From Rhynchonema sp. JSB1_4 (taxonomy: Eukaryota; Nematoda; Chromadorea; Monhysterida; Xyalidae), in contig JASAMV010006079.1 of the NCBI GenBank assembly GCA_030248065.1, positions 124,001 through 188,000 of the forward strand: a stretch of 64,000 nt of DNA. The letters are read 5' to 3'. Below the pieces are notes generated by a model that saw only the letters and a program-made list of their open reading frames with translations, ran no database searches and was not told the origin of the DNA. The translations under genes were made by a program, and so were the position numbers. Shown piece after piece: positions 1 through 12,590 of this stretch (its first letter is position 1; each line of letters begins with the position of its first letter).

Positions 1-2
1 GT

Positions 3-137
3 ACGGAGCGTTGTATTGCAGCGTACGCGTTGTGCGATGCAAATGCTGATCGAACGCAGATACATTTGTTGTTGAACAAATGCGCGGCGCTCGAGAATAT
101 CGCCAAAATGGACCCGGCCTGGCATCCCTGGTTCTGA
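3..137 (+). CDS. C-terminal end of an unrecognised protein
   Basis: An open frame runs from base 3 to a TGA at 135-137 and ends in the residues DPAWHPWF. Bases 12-21 (TTGTATTGCAG region) look like an intron 3' end, so the true last exon may begin at 22. The residues look like a genuine helical C-terminus (Ala, Leu, Asn rich, no low complexity). I do not recognise the family and no domain can be named from about 40 residues. The rest of the gene lies left of the window. Confidence 0.45.
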   Translation, partial: TERCIAAYALCDANADRTQIHLLLNKCAALENIAKMDPAWHPWF

Positions 138-659
138 TTGTTGTTCTATCGCTTGTTATCATTATTTCTTGTTCCGTTATGTCTCTGTTACACTGTCTTG
201 ATTTGTACATGTTTTTCATGACACAACAGCTAATGTGCAACATTCTGGTGCATATTTTTCTAATCGCTTACGTCTAGTTTCGATATCATGCTGGCTTGCC
301 GTTCCGTATAAAGAAAGCCACCGATATGATGTATAGAATTGTATGTCTGTCGCGGCAAAACGAAACATACAAGCTGACACTGATGTTAAAATTGTAGATT
401 CTGAAATTTAACTGAACAGATAATTTAAAGCGCGCCTACCTACAGTACCTACAGTTTCATGGGTAATGGTCTTCAATTATCGTGTGCACGTAAACAAGCG
501 GTGTTCGTTTGACGTCAATCGAGACAACGTGCTCAGCTGACATGATACAAAACTGAACACACCTGAAAACGAAACAATATTTTCGTGCGCATCGTTCAAC
601 AGCTTATAATACCTTTCATCTTATCGTATCACGTCGCAAATGTGGAATATGGGCCGAAA

Positions 660-1550
660 ATGAGCGCAATTCTCTTGTCAATTGCCAGTATTCTCGTATC
701 TGCTGTGTTTGCTGTTGACAGCAAGCAACTGTCAGCAACGCCTTTGATCTGCGTACAGCAGTGCATCAAACGCAAATGCATTCTGGCAAACACTCTGCCG
801 CTCAAAGGCGAACGCAATGTGGTCGCTGAATGCGACTGCGATCTCTGTCCACAACCAACAGGTGTGTGAATGCCGATTCAGCAGCTGTTTTCATGAAATA
901 TGGACTAGAATCAAACTTGGTGATGTGGTCCGGGTCCGATGATCACGTGGATCTCTGTAGGTTGTTTCGAGACTCCGATATACAGTAGTAGATTTCTTAA
1001 TTAACTGCCGTGCATTTAAATACGCCCCGTAAATCTCCAGGTCTGAACTCGAACGCTGGCCAAGCGCAGTTCTGAAACACTGCGCACAGCTGCCTGGCCG
1101 GCTGGCAAGCTGCGTGCGTGTTTGTTTGTCCGAATGTTTCAAAAGTCGATTTCGGGTTTAGATCTGGGCATTAACTATGGGACGCACCACATTGCACGGC
1201 AGCGAATTAGGAAATTTACTATGTATACCACTGATGCAGCTTGAGTAATATTTGCGCCGGCCGAAATTATTCACATCAATAGATGGCACCGGTCACCAAG
1301 TTTGGTAACGACGCAAAAATGTTTATTTTCCCGTAAGTTCCTTCTTCCCCATTCAGAGTTCGGTGCGATCTGTGCCGAGCTGAACATTCCCGTCCACGAA
1401 CTGCGATTGTCGAATGGCAAGACCCCTCCGTTGTGGCAGGGACTCGACGCAATCAGTGTGGTCACAAGCACGGTGAAACCACGGAATTGTGGCTGGTGTT
1501 GGGTGAAAATGAACATCAAAATTGTGTGCAAGCATAATTGTAATCAATGA
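660..1550 (+). CDS. Small secreted cysteine-rich protein
   Basis: Two exons, 660-861 and 1357-1550, join in phase 1 (donor GTGTGT, acceptor ATTCAG) to give about 132 residues. The ATG at 660 is followed by a typical signal peptide, a hydrophobic run MSAILLSIASILVSAVFA with an AVFA-VD cleavage-like site; an in-frame GTG upstream was not used. The mature part has 11 cysteines in clusters CVQQC, KRKC, ECDCDLC, NCGWCW and VCKHNC, so it should be disulphide-rich and extracellular. AATAAA-like signals follow the stop near 1565. The intron contains a short MITE (985-1222). I do not recognise the family; the odd cysteine count may mean dimerisation or a small model error. Confidence 0.55.
985..1222. 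mobile_element. MITE in intron of the Cys-rich gene
   Basis: The ends are inverted: AGTAGATTTCTTAATTAACTGCC on the left matches the complement of GGCAGCGAATTAGGAAATTTACT on the right with a few changes. The same ends bound the larger element at 56488-57176. No coding capacity. Target duplication is not clear; TA is possible. Confidence 0.55.
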
Positions 1551-1927
1551 CAAATATAAATACAAATAAAAAAATAAATATAAATACTAGATAAATATTA
1601 CTGGATATATATAGATGTAATACAGCTGTATTTATATTCTTCGGTGTTAGTTCGTATTATGTATTTTTCATGTTATTTTCATTATGTACTACATACATCG
1701 TATGCCTGCAGTGGAATGAATTCGCATGTGACACGCCGATATCACGACCTGAGATCAGGCAAAATGAACAATGTTATTTTAATGATTAGAAATGTCAAAA
1801 TTCAAAATACTTTATTCAACAAACTTTCAGACCAAATATTGGAAAGCGCGTCCAACAGTAACAAATATGGAAGTATATACATAGTATACATTTCATTGTA
1901 ATTTGTACACATCCGTATTTTCAATTA

Positions 1928-4900
1928 TCAGTCGAGTTCATCGGGCGGTGAACGTTTGTCGTGTGCCTTCTGTCTGACAATGGTCGGTTTACGCTGTGGC
2001 CCCTTGCGTGGCTCGTTGGTGGTCGGCGGCGGTGGCACAACATTAATGGTGGTCTCGGTGTTCTCCGTGTCCGGATCAGTCTCCGGCTGCACCAACGGTG
2101 CACTGGCAGCGGGCACAATCGGCAGTGCACTGGCAGCCAATGTATGTGGTTGTGATTTGAGTGCGGACCGACCCGGTGCCGGGAGGAAGTTGGGGTTGTT
2201 GCTGCTAGTGGTGACCATACAGTGGACATTGTGGTTGTTGCTGCTGCTGCTGTTGTTGTTGTTTTTGGCCGGTGGTGGAACTGGTTGTTTCTGGATGAGA
2301 TCAATTTGTCGATTGTATCGATTCTGCTGTCGAATGAACTGCACACAACGACAGACGATCAGGAAACAGATGGTCTCGAGCAGAAACACGAACACGCACA
2401 CGAAACCGAAACCGATGTTGTGCAACACCAGCAGATGGGTGAACGACTCGGAGCTGTGGGTGGAAAGAAAGAACATTAGGGTGACCAATTCAGTTTTTTG
2501 CTTGGCTGGCGCGTATGGAGAACCGACTTCAAAGATTTTGGCCTGGCTTCAATCGACAGATAAGAGTCCCAAGTTTTCTTGTGTGCAAAATCAACTTGAC
2601 TGTGTCGCCCACAAGAGCCAGGCAAACGAGAATATCCAATTTTGTGCGCGCGCTCCCTCTGCGGGCCAAACCCCACCTCACGCCCCCCCGCGCCCCCCCC
2701 CCCCCCCGCGCCCCCCCGCGCCCCCATGTATTTGATGTAAAACGAAAAGTGTGCGGTAAAACGGCCAAATTACAGGGTGTGTTTTAAGTTTCGGCGGGAA
2801 AATATGCGCACCCCGCGCTCCTTTTCTACTGTTAGGCCCATCACGCGCCCCTTTTCTAGTGTAGCCTGCCTGGCTGGCGTTGCTGTCTGCATATAAGTCA
2901 AGGCCCAGCCCGTGCATATAAGTGAGAGACCCACCCGCGCCCCTCTTCCTATCATCCCCACCCAGGTAGCACGGATGTCTGCTGCGTGTAGAACTGCTGC
3001 GCATCCTACAAGGGTCCATCTCGGAGCCGGCTAGACCTAGGTTGCCTGGATCCCCCTCCTCCGTTCATGTTTGCGATACCGCAACATTTATGAACACACC
3101 TTCATTCAGAACAAGTAGTTAAGTTACAGTTAGCAACGTTATAGGTAATGTTTTTTTGGCAATAACATTTATGAACTTTTCGTCTGAACATTTATGAACC
3201 CAGCTTCCTTCAGAACAGATAGTTAAGTTACAGTTACCTAAGTATAGTTAACGTTTTTTTACATATAACATTAATAAACTTTTCGTGTGAACATTTATGA
3301 ACCCAGCTTCATTCATAACAAATAGCTAGGTTACAGTTACCTAAGTTAAAGTTAATTTTTTTGGCAGATAACATTTATGAACTTTTCGTGTGAACGTTTA
3401 TGAACCCAGCTTCATTCATAACAGATAGCTAAGTTACAGTTACCTAAGTTAAAGTTAATGTTTTTTGGCAGGTAACATTTATGAACTTTTCGTGTGGACA
3501 TTTACGAACGCACCTTCATTCAGGACAGATAGTTCAGTTACCGTTTGACCAGTTATAGTTAACGTTTTCGGGCAGACAACATAATTATGAACTTTTCGTG
3601 AAATTATTTATGAACACAGCTTCATTCAGAACAGATAGTTAAGTTACAGTTAGCAAAGTTATAGTTAATGTTTTTTTGGCAGTAACGTTTATGAACTTTT
3701 CGAATCCGAATAAAACGAATCAAAATTATTCGACAGCTGTACCACGATCGCCTTAAAAATTAATAGTACGTAAGAAGGCAGGCGCTAAGATATCTAATAC
3801 TGGTGCAGGGCTCGCGGACGCACAAACTATACTTGTATAAGGCGCTGTGACCCTCGCGTGCATGGTGACACTGCTGCTGGATCAAGTGTGACTGCCAATC
3901 CCTCCGCTTGGTGACTGTGAACTGTGAAAATGCGTGGATGCATTCTGAAAACGTGATTCTCTTGTATTGAATTCGAAAATAGAGACTCGTTTCATCGCTG
4001 GCAGTCAGAGGATATTTTGTTGTTTATTTTGTTGCGCCGTTGATTTCCTTATTGCCGTTTTTACATTCCGTTTATCGTGCTAACCCCGGATAAAGTGTGA
4101 CCACATTAATGTCCGGTGATACTAATATTGGTGATTACCTTGCAGGTAACAAAGGACAAACGTCTAAGGCCAAGCCATGGCAATAAAAACGCACATAACC
4201 ATTTCTCAAACAGTTTGTGAGTGCCACGTGGTGGTTCACTTATGAAAGAAACTAATGTGAAACGTTTCGCAAACGTAAACACTAACTGAGCCAATGCCGT
4301 GTGGTGTGGTAATTCTGTAAGGAACGCTGTTGTTGGTAAATGTTGAATGTAAGTAAATACATAATATCAAGTTTATAATTATTGTGTACCAAAAAACATT
4401 AACTGTAACTTACCGACCGGTTCCGAATGAAGCTGCGTTCATAAATGTTTACACGAAAAGTTCATAAATGTTACATGTAAAAAACGTTAACTATAAATTG
4501 TTTACCGCTAACTATGTATAACTTACCTACCTGTTGTGAATGAAGGTGCGTTCATAAATGTTTACACGAAAAGTTTATAAATGTTATATGTAAAAAAAAC
4601 CGTAACTATGAATTGTTTAACGGTAACTGTAACTTACCTACCTGTTGTGAATGAAGGTGCGTTCATAAATGTCCACACGCGAAGTTCATGAATAAAAAAC
4701 GTTAACTGTAACTTAGCTAACTGTAACTTAGCCATCTGTCCTGAATGAAGCTGGGTTCATAAATGTATACAGGAAAAGTTTATAAAATTTATGTGTAAGA
4801 AAACATTAACTATAGCTATAGTTTATTAAAGCTTAGCTGACTGTAACTTAACTACTGTATGAATGAAGGTGTGTTCATAAATGTTGCGGTATCGTAAATA

Positions 4901-6425
4901 TGAACGGAAGAGGAGGATCCAGGCCAGCTAGGTCTAGCCGGCTCCGAGACGGGCGCTTGTAGGATGCGCAGCAGTTCTACACGTAGCACACATCCGTGCT
5001 ACCTGGGTGGGGGTGATGGGAATAGGGGGGCAATTGGGGCTCTCACTTATATGCAGACTGAACAGCGCCAGCCAGGCAGGCTACAGTAGAAAAGGGGCGC
5101 GGGGTGCGCATATTTTCCCGCCGAAACTTAAAACACACCCTGTAATTTGGCCGTTTTACCGCACACTTTTCGTTTTACATCAAATACATGGGGGCGCGGG
5201 GGGGCGCGGGGGGGCGTGAGGTGGGGTTTGGCCCTCTGCGCGGCAATGGCAGAGCATTATTGAATGTCTTCATCGAAATCGGTTAAACCCACCGCGCACG
5301 TCAGCCAAAGCCAAACAAAAACATTGCTGTTTGCATTGTATCCTCTATGTAGATACTAGTGGTGAAATTTTCAAACGGGATACGAATTTTTATCCCGAAA
5401 TCCACTAAGCGATTCCGATCCCGAGAGCTAAATTCCGATTCCTGACTCCGAATTTCAAAACTTTTCGGACGGTCTATGTGTATTTCATTACCAGACAATT
5501 TATTGGACTCAACAAAGCTGTTTTTTCGCCACCCCTGCACAACGTCGTTGTCAAAAATTTGCTCAACGAAATGCATTCACAGCAGCAAGACAGAGACCCG
5601 AGTCACAGTTTTCACCAGAAATGTCGAAAAACTGTCCAATGTGTTCGTACTATTATACCTCCATTCCTCATCCTTAATATCCCTGATCTCCTGCACATGG
5701 TCGTACACGTAGTAGACACCGACAGCCACAAGGAACACTGGCGCAAGCGTGACGTAGATTAGCAACATCGATGGTTTCTCTTCGTGAATGCCGATGATGG
5801 TGCTGCCACCGATGAACATGTTCACAACACATGAACTGATCACCCACGCTGCAATCATAAGGTAATACTAATGCATAGAATTCAGCGCTTCAGATCCTGT
5901 GCTTTATGACTTGGTATCATCCAACCCGAGCCCAAAAGTCAGTCTCCTCAAAAGAAGCAGGTTCACAGTCATTATATGTATTGATAGCTGGTGACAACAT
6001 TCATGCGAACATCAAAGATCAAAGTAACGTACGTGAGTAGACGTGCATTTTGCTGATGAGCACGACGGCGGCCAACACGCTGATGAACAGCTGAAATTAT
6101 AGCAAGACATTGAAACGCCTAAAAAGATGACAAATGAAAATACTATTTCTGTTTTCTCTCTCCAAAAATTACCTTCATTCCACCAATGAGTTTGGCAGCG
6201 GACGCGACGTGCATTGCGTCCATGCACATCCATTTTGAGTGATGTTTGTTGAACTCGGGTGGCAACAGCAGTTGTTCGTCTATCAACCTCTGCTCGGTCG
6301 AAATTGGTTTCACTGCGTGATCCTGCAGGTCATTTTTAGAGTGCATGTATATCTTAATTGTTGACTGACAGATCGGGTGCGCCACAAATGCACACATCGT
6401 GAACGGCATCCACAAACTTGGTCAT
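1928..6425 (-). CDS. Four-pass membrane protein, possibly LAPTM4/DUF7027-like
   Basis: Five exons read on the minus strand: 6425-6396 (start, least certain), 6322-6173, 6090-6033, 5848-5659 and 2453-1928. All phases fit and give about 317 residues. Four hydrophobic helices are visible, around LFISVLAAVVLI, VISSCVVNMFIGG, MLLIYVTLAPVFLVAVG and GFVCVFVFLLETICFLIV. They follow a motif CMDAMHVASAAKLIGG that resembles the start of LAPTM4/DUF7027-type proteins. The C-terminal tail of about 140 residues is cytosolic-looking and low in complexity, with poly-Asn, Ser, Pro and Thr runs. The intron between the last two exons is 3.2 kb because a foldback transposon sits in it. Family assignment is tentative; the topology is well supported. 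Confidence 0.6.
3085..3715 (+). repeat. Left subterminal tandem array of the foldback element
   Basis: About six degenerate units of roughly 100 bp, each with AACATTTATGAAC, CTTCATTCAGAACA and AGTTACAGTTA. They are in direct orientation here and inverted on the right side. Confidence 0.8.
4390..4890 (-). repeat. Right subterminal tandem array of the foldback element
   Basis: About five units containing GTTCATAAATGT, GAATGAAG and TAACTGTAACTTA, the reverse complement of the left array. The two sides could pair into a long stem. Confidence 0.8.
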
Positions 6426-7374
6426 CTCTAAAAGTTGCCTGGATCTGGTCGGTTGACTTTTAGTATCAAGGAACTAATGTAATGTACAGTACGTTAAATT
6501 ACGATCAGTGGAAGTTGTTCACACGCAGTCCATTTTCGCTGGACGATCGTTATCGAGCAAGCGTACTTCCTCATTTTGAAAAAAAATATCCTCAATGAAA
6601 ATATCCCGCAAAGAGGCAAGACTGGACCGAGTGCGGTTTGACAGAGAGGATAAACGTGTAAACGATAACCACAACCAGATATAGAACAACATGAATTGAT
6701 GATTGACTGACCGCGCAATTGTGCAAATCGAGCACAAACTCCTTTGTTGCGTTCATCATCTGACCAGATACTATGCTCGCACGGCTGTCGGAACGATCTG
6801 CAATCATCATCAATCACAAACAAGGTCACAGCACGGTCAATTCATTACTTTTCCATTATATGATTCGTAGCAATTGCAAAAACAGCTAACGCTTGTCATA
6901 TGGCCTATCACAATGATCAAGAGACTTGCTCACCAAGTGCCAACCAATCAGGTTTCTTCGACACACACGGTTGCTTTGTGAAAAAAAATCAGTGGCTTCA
7001 AATCACAAGAAAACTTCAAGCTGCGCCAGGCTCTTCCGCGCTCGCCCGCAGTTTATTCAAGATGAATGTACAAGTTAACCGCTCGTGTGCGTGTGCAATC
7101 GGGAAAAGCCGGCGCGCTTTTGGAACCAGATACGAAACTCAAGCGAACGCGACTTGACGAAGCGGAAATACAGTGTTGGTACATGTATATACTTATGTTA
7201 GGCACGTAAGACACACTAACGTCAGTCACAGGTATATGCATGTACGTATATACATTATCAGTGTGTTTGCAGACGCACTGGTGCAGTGCAAATCTACTTT
7301 GCTTAATTTACTTTACTGCTTCTGTCCTGTCCTGTCCATGTACATATGCATGTATACCAACCTCCATCCTTCAG

Positions 7375-7511
7375 GCCCAGCAGACTGCCCCACGATGCCA
7401 ACTCGTGTGTCTGACTGCATCGACGTGACCCTGTGCCCTGACGATCAAGGTGATCCGTACTTTGACACGGACTGTTCAAGTTGTCGACATGCGCCTGAAA
7501 ACGGCCACTAA
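7375..7511 (+). CDS. Last exon of a small Cys-rich protein (partial)
   Basis: An acceptor CCTTCAG precedes a 45-codon frame ending in TAA at 7511. It holds five cysteines (ADC, DC, LC, TDC, SSC) with many Asp, Pro and Thr, similar in style to an extracellular protein tail. I could not find a convincing upstream exon with a signal peptide in 6430-7370, so the gene is incomplete. Chance remains possible for such a short exon. Confidence 0.35.
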
Positions 7512-8204
7512 ACGCCACACGCGCCCCGGTGCTCATTTGGTCTCGTTATACTGGGTATGGTGTGGTCACACACGGAATTGCAGAGTTTGCGCAGCTCTTG
7601 GCGCATTGCAGGTCTGAAATGTGGAACAAGCAGCGCCTTGTAGCTTTTCTCTTTTTGTCAATTGCAGCTGCATGAACGTGAATGTACAGAAACCTGAATC
7701 GGGAGGACCAATATTTTTACGACATGCAGCGTTTCTGTGTCTCATGCGCGCTGACAGGGACGCTAATGTCGCTGGATCAATACTGTTTATACCATGTGCA
7801 ATAGAAAGTAAAAACATGCGAGGACAGTTTATCAAACAATCAAACGGATGGATGGTTAAGGAAGCCGGGACCCGAGGAGTTGAATCAGATGACAATCAGA
7901 CTGGCATTCGGTGCGTGTGCAGTATTAATGCCACTTGCTCGGAACACCGCACGAAGAAAGATTTTATCGAACTGTTTGTTATGTCAACAGAGGCGAGCCT
8001 CGGCGCAAATGCCATATGTGCGATAACCGATAGAATACGCACGCCGCTAAGCCTTGCGTTTCATTACCAATTTTCTTTTCGCTTGTCTGCGGTTAGGCAT
8101 GTAAGGCCAGTCATGCATGGAAACAGCTGCGAAAATTACAGGAATATTACGCATCTAATACCAGCCCTTTCGTAAGCTGGGTACTGTTTGTAGCTTGTAT
8201 AGTA

Positions 8205-8345
8205 GGTTTCTAATTTCGTTGCCTCATGCATTTTTACAGACGCAGGAAAACTCCCTTTCGAAGTCGAGGCAGCCAACAAGCTCAACACACAGTCAAAGCC
8301 ACGCAGCTGACACGCACGCAGCCTGTGTCACCACCAGTGAGGAGA
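8205..8345. mobile_element. Truncated copy of palindromic MITE
   Basis: TTTCTAATTTCGTTGCCTCA at about 8208 and the following 100 bases match the left arm of the full element at 37042-37325 (GAAGTCGAGGCAG, AACAAGCTCAACACACAG). The right arm is missing. Confidence 0.7.
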
Positions 8346-9284
8346 ATCATGAAACCCAACTATGAGAGCGAGAAACTAAAAACACCACTGGCGTTGTTTT
8401 ACCTGCCAGTTTCTTTTTGTGGACTGTCATGCCGACCCACACACCGGATATCCGTCATCCGACGCACAGATGCGACCGACCAGGAAAGTGCTAATTTGCA
8501 CATAATGGATAAAAAACGGTAAATGCAACTGAGTGCGGGGTTGGGTTGCTCGAAGCAATGATGCCAGAATGGCACAAAAACGATGGACATATGAGTATGG
8601 GTTTGTACCTGCATGCGCAGCAGGAAGTAAATATGGAGACTACACCGCAATGATCCGTTCCACATACTTGGCCGTCATACACTGAGGAATTTAAAATTGT
8701 TGGTTTACAGACGCTTTGTGAAAGGTATTGTACAGTGCTTGTGCGGGCCTTGACAGCAGGCAATAATCCTCTTAGGTGTATGTATTGTTAATTTTAGCAA
8801 ACATAAAATCATAGTAGTTTTGACAAGGGGTCGGGCAAATCGGAAGCAGCAATCGCTGCTGGTGACATGCACCTTAGGGCACATTAAAGTTCAATCGGGT
8901 TGTTGTCGAGCCTTGATGAAACAGAACGCCCTTTTTTCTACAGCTAATGCACGTCACATACATAGGTGGTGTATACATGTGCCGCTTGTTATGTCACCTC
9001 AAATGTGAGGTTTGCTTGACTCGCGAATACTGCAAAATACAAAGGCAATGGAACCTTATGTACGATTACAGTTGTAGTAATGGCTACATATATCGACCAT
9101 AATGCAGCACGTTGACATTGCATTGTGCCTAGAAACCTATACCACATGCACTTTGCGCATGAAGCAAAATGACAGAATTGGGTTTATCGGTGCCGCTGTC
9201 ATTCTGCGATTGGCTTCGTTTGTCACGTAGGCATGGTGCACATTCCTTCAGGAGAAGGATGTAAATACTATCCCTACATAGCTA

Positions 9285-9415
9285 CAGTACCAGCTGCAAT
9301 TCTAGGCGATCCTGAGGCGGCGCAGGCTCCGCTGGTTTCTTTTCTTAACTGTGCAGGCCAGCCTGCAGGCCAGCCTGCGCCGCCTCAGGATCGCCTAAAA
9401 TTGCAGCTGGTACTG
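9285..9415. mobile_element. TA-flanked palindromic MITE, mariner-like
   Basis: Starts CAGTACCAGCTGCAATT and ends with its exact complement, flanked on both sides by TA. About 46 bp of each arm pair almost perfectly (GGCGATCCTGAGGCGGCGCAG) around a short loop with a repeated CAGGCCAGCCTG. The TA duplication and CAGT termini fit Tc1/mariner. No ORF. Confidence 0.8.
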
Positions 9416-9419
9416 TATG

Positions 9420-12400
9420 TATGTATATGGCACCATACGCGAATGCGCGATTTAAAATGCGGAGTCGGCGACAAGAAAGAAAGAAGTTTGTAACAAACGT
9501 TGAAGCTCCCGCAAGCGTAGGGGGCATCCCGTGCGTAAAAGCCTGACCTGACATTGTAGCTATCACTATCGGTCGATACTTTTTCGTTCCACAGGAGCTC
9601 ATGAATAGTGAATTGGTAAGAGAAGCGCGGAAACGTGCGAGTCCCGCGGCACGTTCTCCATGCATAACAAATCAGCGTTATGTACTACATAATATACAGT
9701 AGGTACATGCACCTGAGGTTATTTGTGCAATGCAGTGTTAGCGTGTACCTGCCATCAGTGAACGGACCAAAATAAACAGGAATTTTCCACCACAGCCTAA
9801 AACCGTTCAGGGTAGATTTGACCTACTGTATAAATATGACATCGAAGGTTCCGGATCAGTTCTGCATAATGTGACATAAAAAAGTCATGAGCTACGCTAA
9901 CAATTACGTTTTACTTTTTTTGTTTTTTACCGGGTGAGAAATTGGGCAAGGTGAGAAAGAAGACAGTGCCTTGACATATAATAGGGCGGTTATTTGAGAG
10001 CTCAAGGCGTCCGGTCCAGGGACAGTTCCTCGCGCTGCACCTTTTCCTTGTCTGTGTCAGTTCCTCGCGTGGGAAGCGTTTCCGGCGGAACAATGCTGCA
10101 GGTTAGGTGCACAAAAACGACGTTTTGTTCATAGTGGCATACTGTAGAAGTCTCAAAATTTGGTTCGTGGAAACGGCAGATGTCCTTGTAGTGCAACAAA
10201 TACTATGACCCAGCCAGTCAATATACGCAGTGCAGTGGCTTGGGTTGACGTTTGCGGTGTATATGAAATGATGAATTACTTTCATATTTCTTTCACTCAT
10301 CTGGCTGCAGTCTGGATGTAAACTCTACATGTGGAGATAAGGTGCCCGTCCCATGTGGCTCGGTTGCGCTTGTATGGTTGGGAAAAGTCGTTGTCGCGTA
10401 GGCTTGTCGCTTTTTAGCCTTTACGTTTTCTACGGCTTTTCTAATTATACTCCTGCTTTTACTCAGCCTTTTCCAATTTCAATTGCCCTTTTTTAAAGGA
10501 TAATTTCCATTAGCAATAACTTTCCATGTTTATGCTTGGGTTGGACGCAAAAACCCAACTGACAGCCCGCAGGCTACATTCGCAAGCCTAAAAAGCTTGA
10601 AAAAAGTCCCAAGCAGTGTGGATAACACATATCCTGAGCGCGACCAACTTCATCTGGTACGAGGTATCCGTAAAGTGCACAATGGTACATTATCTAAAAT
10701 ATACTTGCACCCACGATGCCGTTATGAACACAACACAATGAATGATAGTCTTGGGACGCGCACTCTGGCCCAGAGACATAAAAGCCACAAACTTTGGCTG
10801 CGCTGTGGATTTAGACTACCTATGCATATGTATGTACATATTCATATGTGAACATGTTGTTTGTGTTATTAGCGGGATTAGAAAACCAAAAACCACATCG
10901 AAAACAATTGCAGGAGGAAGATCGCGCATTCAAAATATGCCCGAAAGTGGACCACAGAACAAACATGAACCCATAAAGCCGAGAGAATTTTCGGCCCACT
11001 TCTTTCGGCGAGGACCATGCGAAACGCGCCGAATGAGCTCTAACTGGCAGTTTGCTCACAATGAGTTCGTGGGTACAAAATCGACATGTTGCTTTGTCGC
11101 CGCAAAGATACGATTGTGGGTACCCAACATGCAATGTCCACACACTCACGGGAGCCATAGCAAACCACTCCTGGTATTTCTTACCATACTGCGAATGGCA
11201 TGCCAGGCTGCCACAAAGGATTTACTGCTGCTCTGTGCGTGCATGTGATGTGAGTGTATATTTTTGCTCAAAATGTGCCATCTGGTGGTGCTGGAAAAGT
11301 TGGACACAAACGACAATTGTCTCCATCCAATTGAAGTCACATGAAAACAGACTGGGGAACACAGCAGCCTCCGACCATTTTTCAACCACCACGTACATTA
11401 TAGTACAAAGGTAATCTGATTTCATTTTCATTGGGAATGCACGCACATGACAACAATATTATTTGCGCCGTGCGTTGAAGCAAAATTTCACAGTATGCAA
11501 CGCTGGCTCACGCTTCGCAGGAAACTGTTGTGCAAGTGGAACTAATATATTGCAGACGCACAAAACGATACACGCAGAGACTGCGCGCTTTGGTTTCACA
11601 CCCGACAACAACTAATGCCTCCTAGAAACCATTGTCAGTTGGACGACTCGCTGCTATTGCGCTCAGAAATAGACCTACGGGTCTTGTTGTGGTTCAGCAT
11701 GAAGAATAAAATGTCTGTCAGCAACTCTCCAGGAAGTCTATCAGCAATTTTTATTTGACACACACTCACGCACACACAACGGCCAGACAAACTATGGCAA
11801 TGTACAAAAGCGATGAAGGAAAATCGTGCAAAACTATGCAGCATACAAACTGACCGTCAGAATAATGTGGAAACTTATAGAATATTCTGCGGGTCTAGAA
11901 ATCTACTGAAGCAAACTACCGACTGATTTATATAATTGATCCCTGTGCAGCGTGAACAAGCCAAGCGATTTATTGTCAGGGACAAAAGAAGGAAACCTGA
12001 ACAAATCGACAGAATAATGCAAAATAATAGAAAATGAACATAACAAACTGGTAAGTCGTTTTGAAAACTGCGTATCTACGGAACAATGAACCATTTATAT
12101 TTCATTATTAATTCATCACCATGGTCAAAGTAGCGCAAAATGTAGGCACTAAAAACAAATATACAGAATACGAATAGTGCTATGTTGAAGCTTGAAAACA
12201 ATAAAAAAATTAATTGAACGTCTCGTTAACATACTGTATCTGATAAAAGTCGACAGAAACACAAATCGCTCAATAATAGAAATTCGATTGTTGCGGAAAC
12301 AGTACATAACACGCACACAATATTAACCGGTCAACTGCGCACGGGAGATTGACAATCTGACATGCTTCTACTTGTAGAAACGTTGGTTGGTCCCAGTCCA

Positions 12401-12590
12401 CACCACCATGTCACTACGAGCATTCAAAACCCAACACCCTACACATGAACAAATCTGTACAAGGTAGGCTTGCAGCACGATATAACAATAAGGTTGTCCG
12501 TCACCAATATAAAAAGTACACGTACAGTACATATAACATGACACCAATACAGTGATCAAAATAATAACGGATAATTGAGTGATGACGAGT
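9420..12590. other. Gene-poor interval
   Basis: I see no exon chain here. Open frames up to 168 codons exist (for example 10742-11248) but lack splice context, motifs or coding-like composition. There are TATGTATG-type microsatellite patches near 10820 and CA-rich patches near 11760. It may hold regulatory DNA or the 3' side of the bZIP gene. Confidence 0.4.

Larger units (their letters stand above)
2664..5231. mobile_element. Foldback transposon with long inverted repeats
   Basis: About 400 bp at each end (2664-3110 and 4865-5231) are inverted copies, including the C-rich outer tip, a segment TTTTACCGCACACTTTTCG, and CGGAGCCGGCTAGACC. Inside these lie tandem arrays, then a unique core at about 3715-4390 with no convincing ORF. 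The flanks carry CCCTCTGCG at 2655-2663 and 5232-5240, a 9-bp direct repeat. Long inverted repeats plus a 9-bp duplication recall Foldback or MULE-type elements. Part of the 9 bp overlaps the palindromic tip, so the exact element end could be shifted by 2-4 bases. Confidence 0.8.

Noticed and set aside
2690..2722. Poly-C run as a telomere-like or G4 regulatory site
   Set aside because: It is the outer tip of the foldback element and is present in both arms, so the simplest reading is transposon sequence.
1921..2735. Long plus-strand frame of 259 codons at 1956-2735
   Set aside because: It is the antisense shadow of the last exon of the four-pass membrane gene, whose minus-strand frame has a splice-consistent membrane helix; the plus frame runs into the C-rich tip of the foldback element.
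7621..8175. 184-codon open frame on the plus strand
   Set aside because: No signal peptide, motif, splice context or coding-like composition; it could arise by chance at this GC content.
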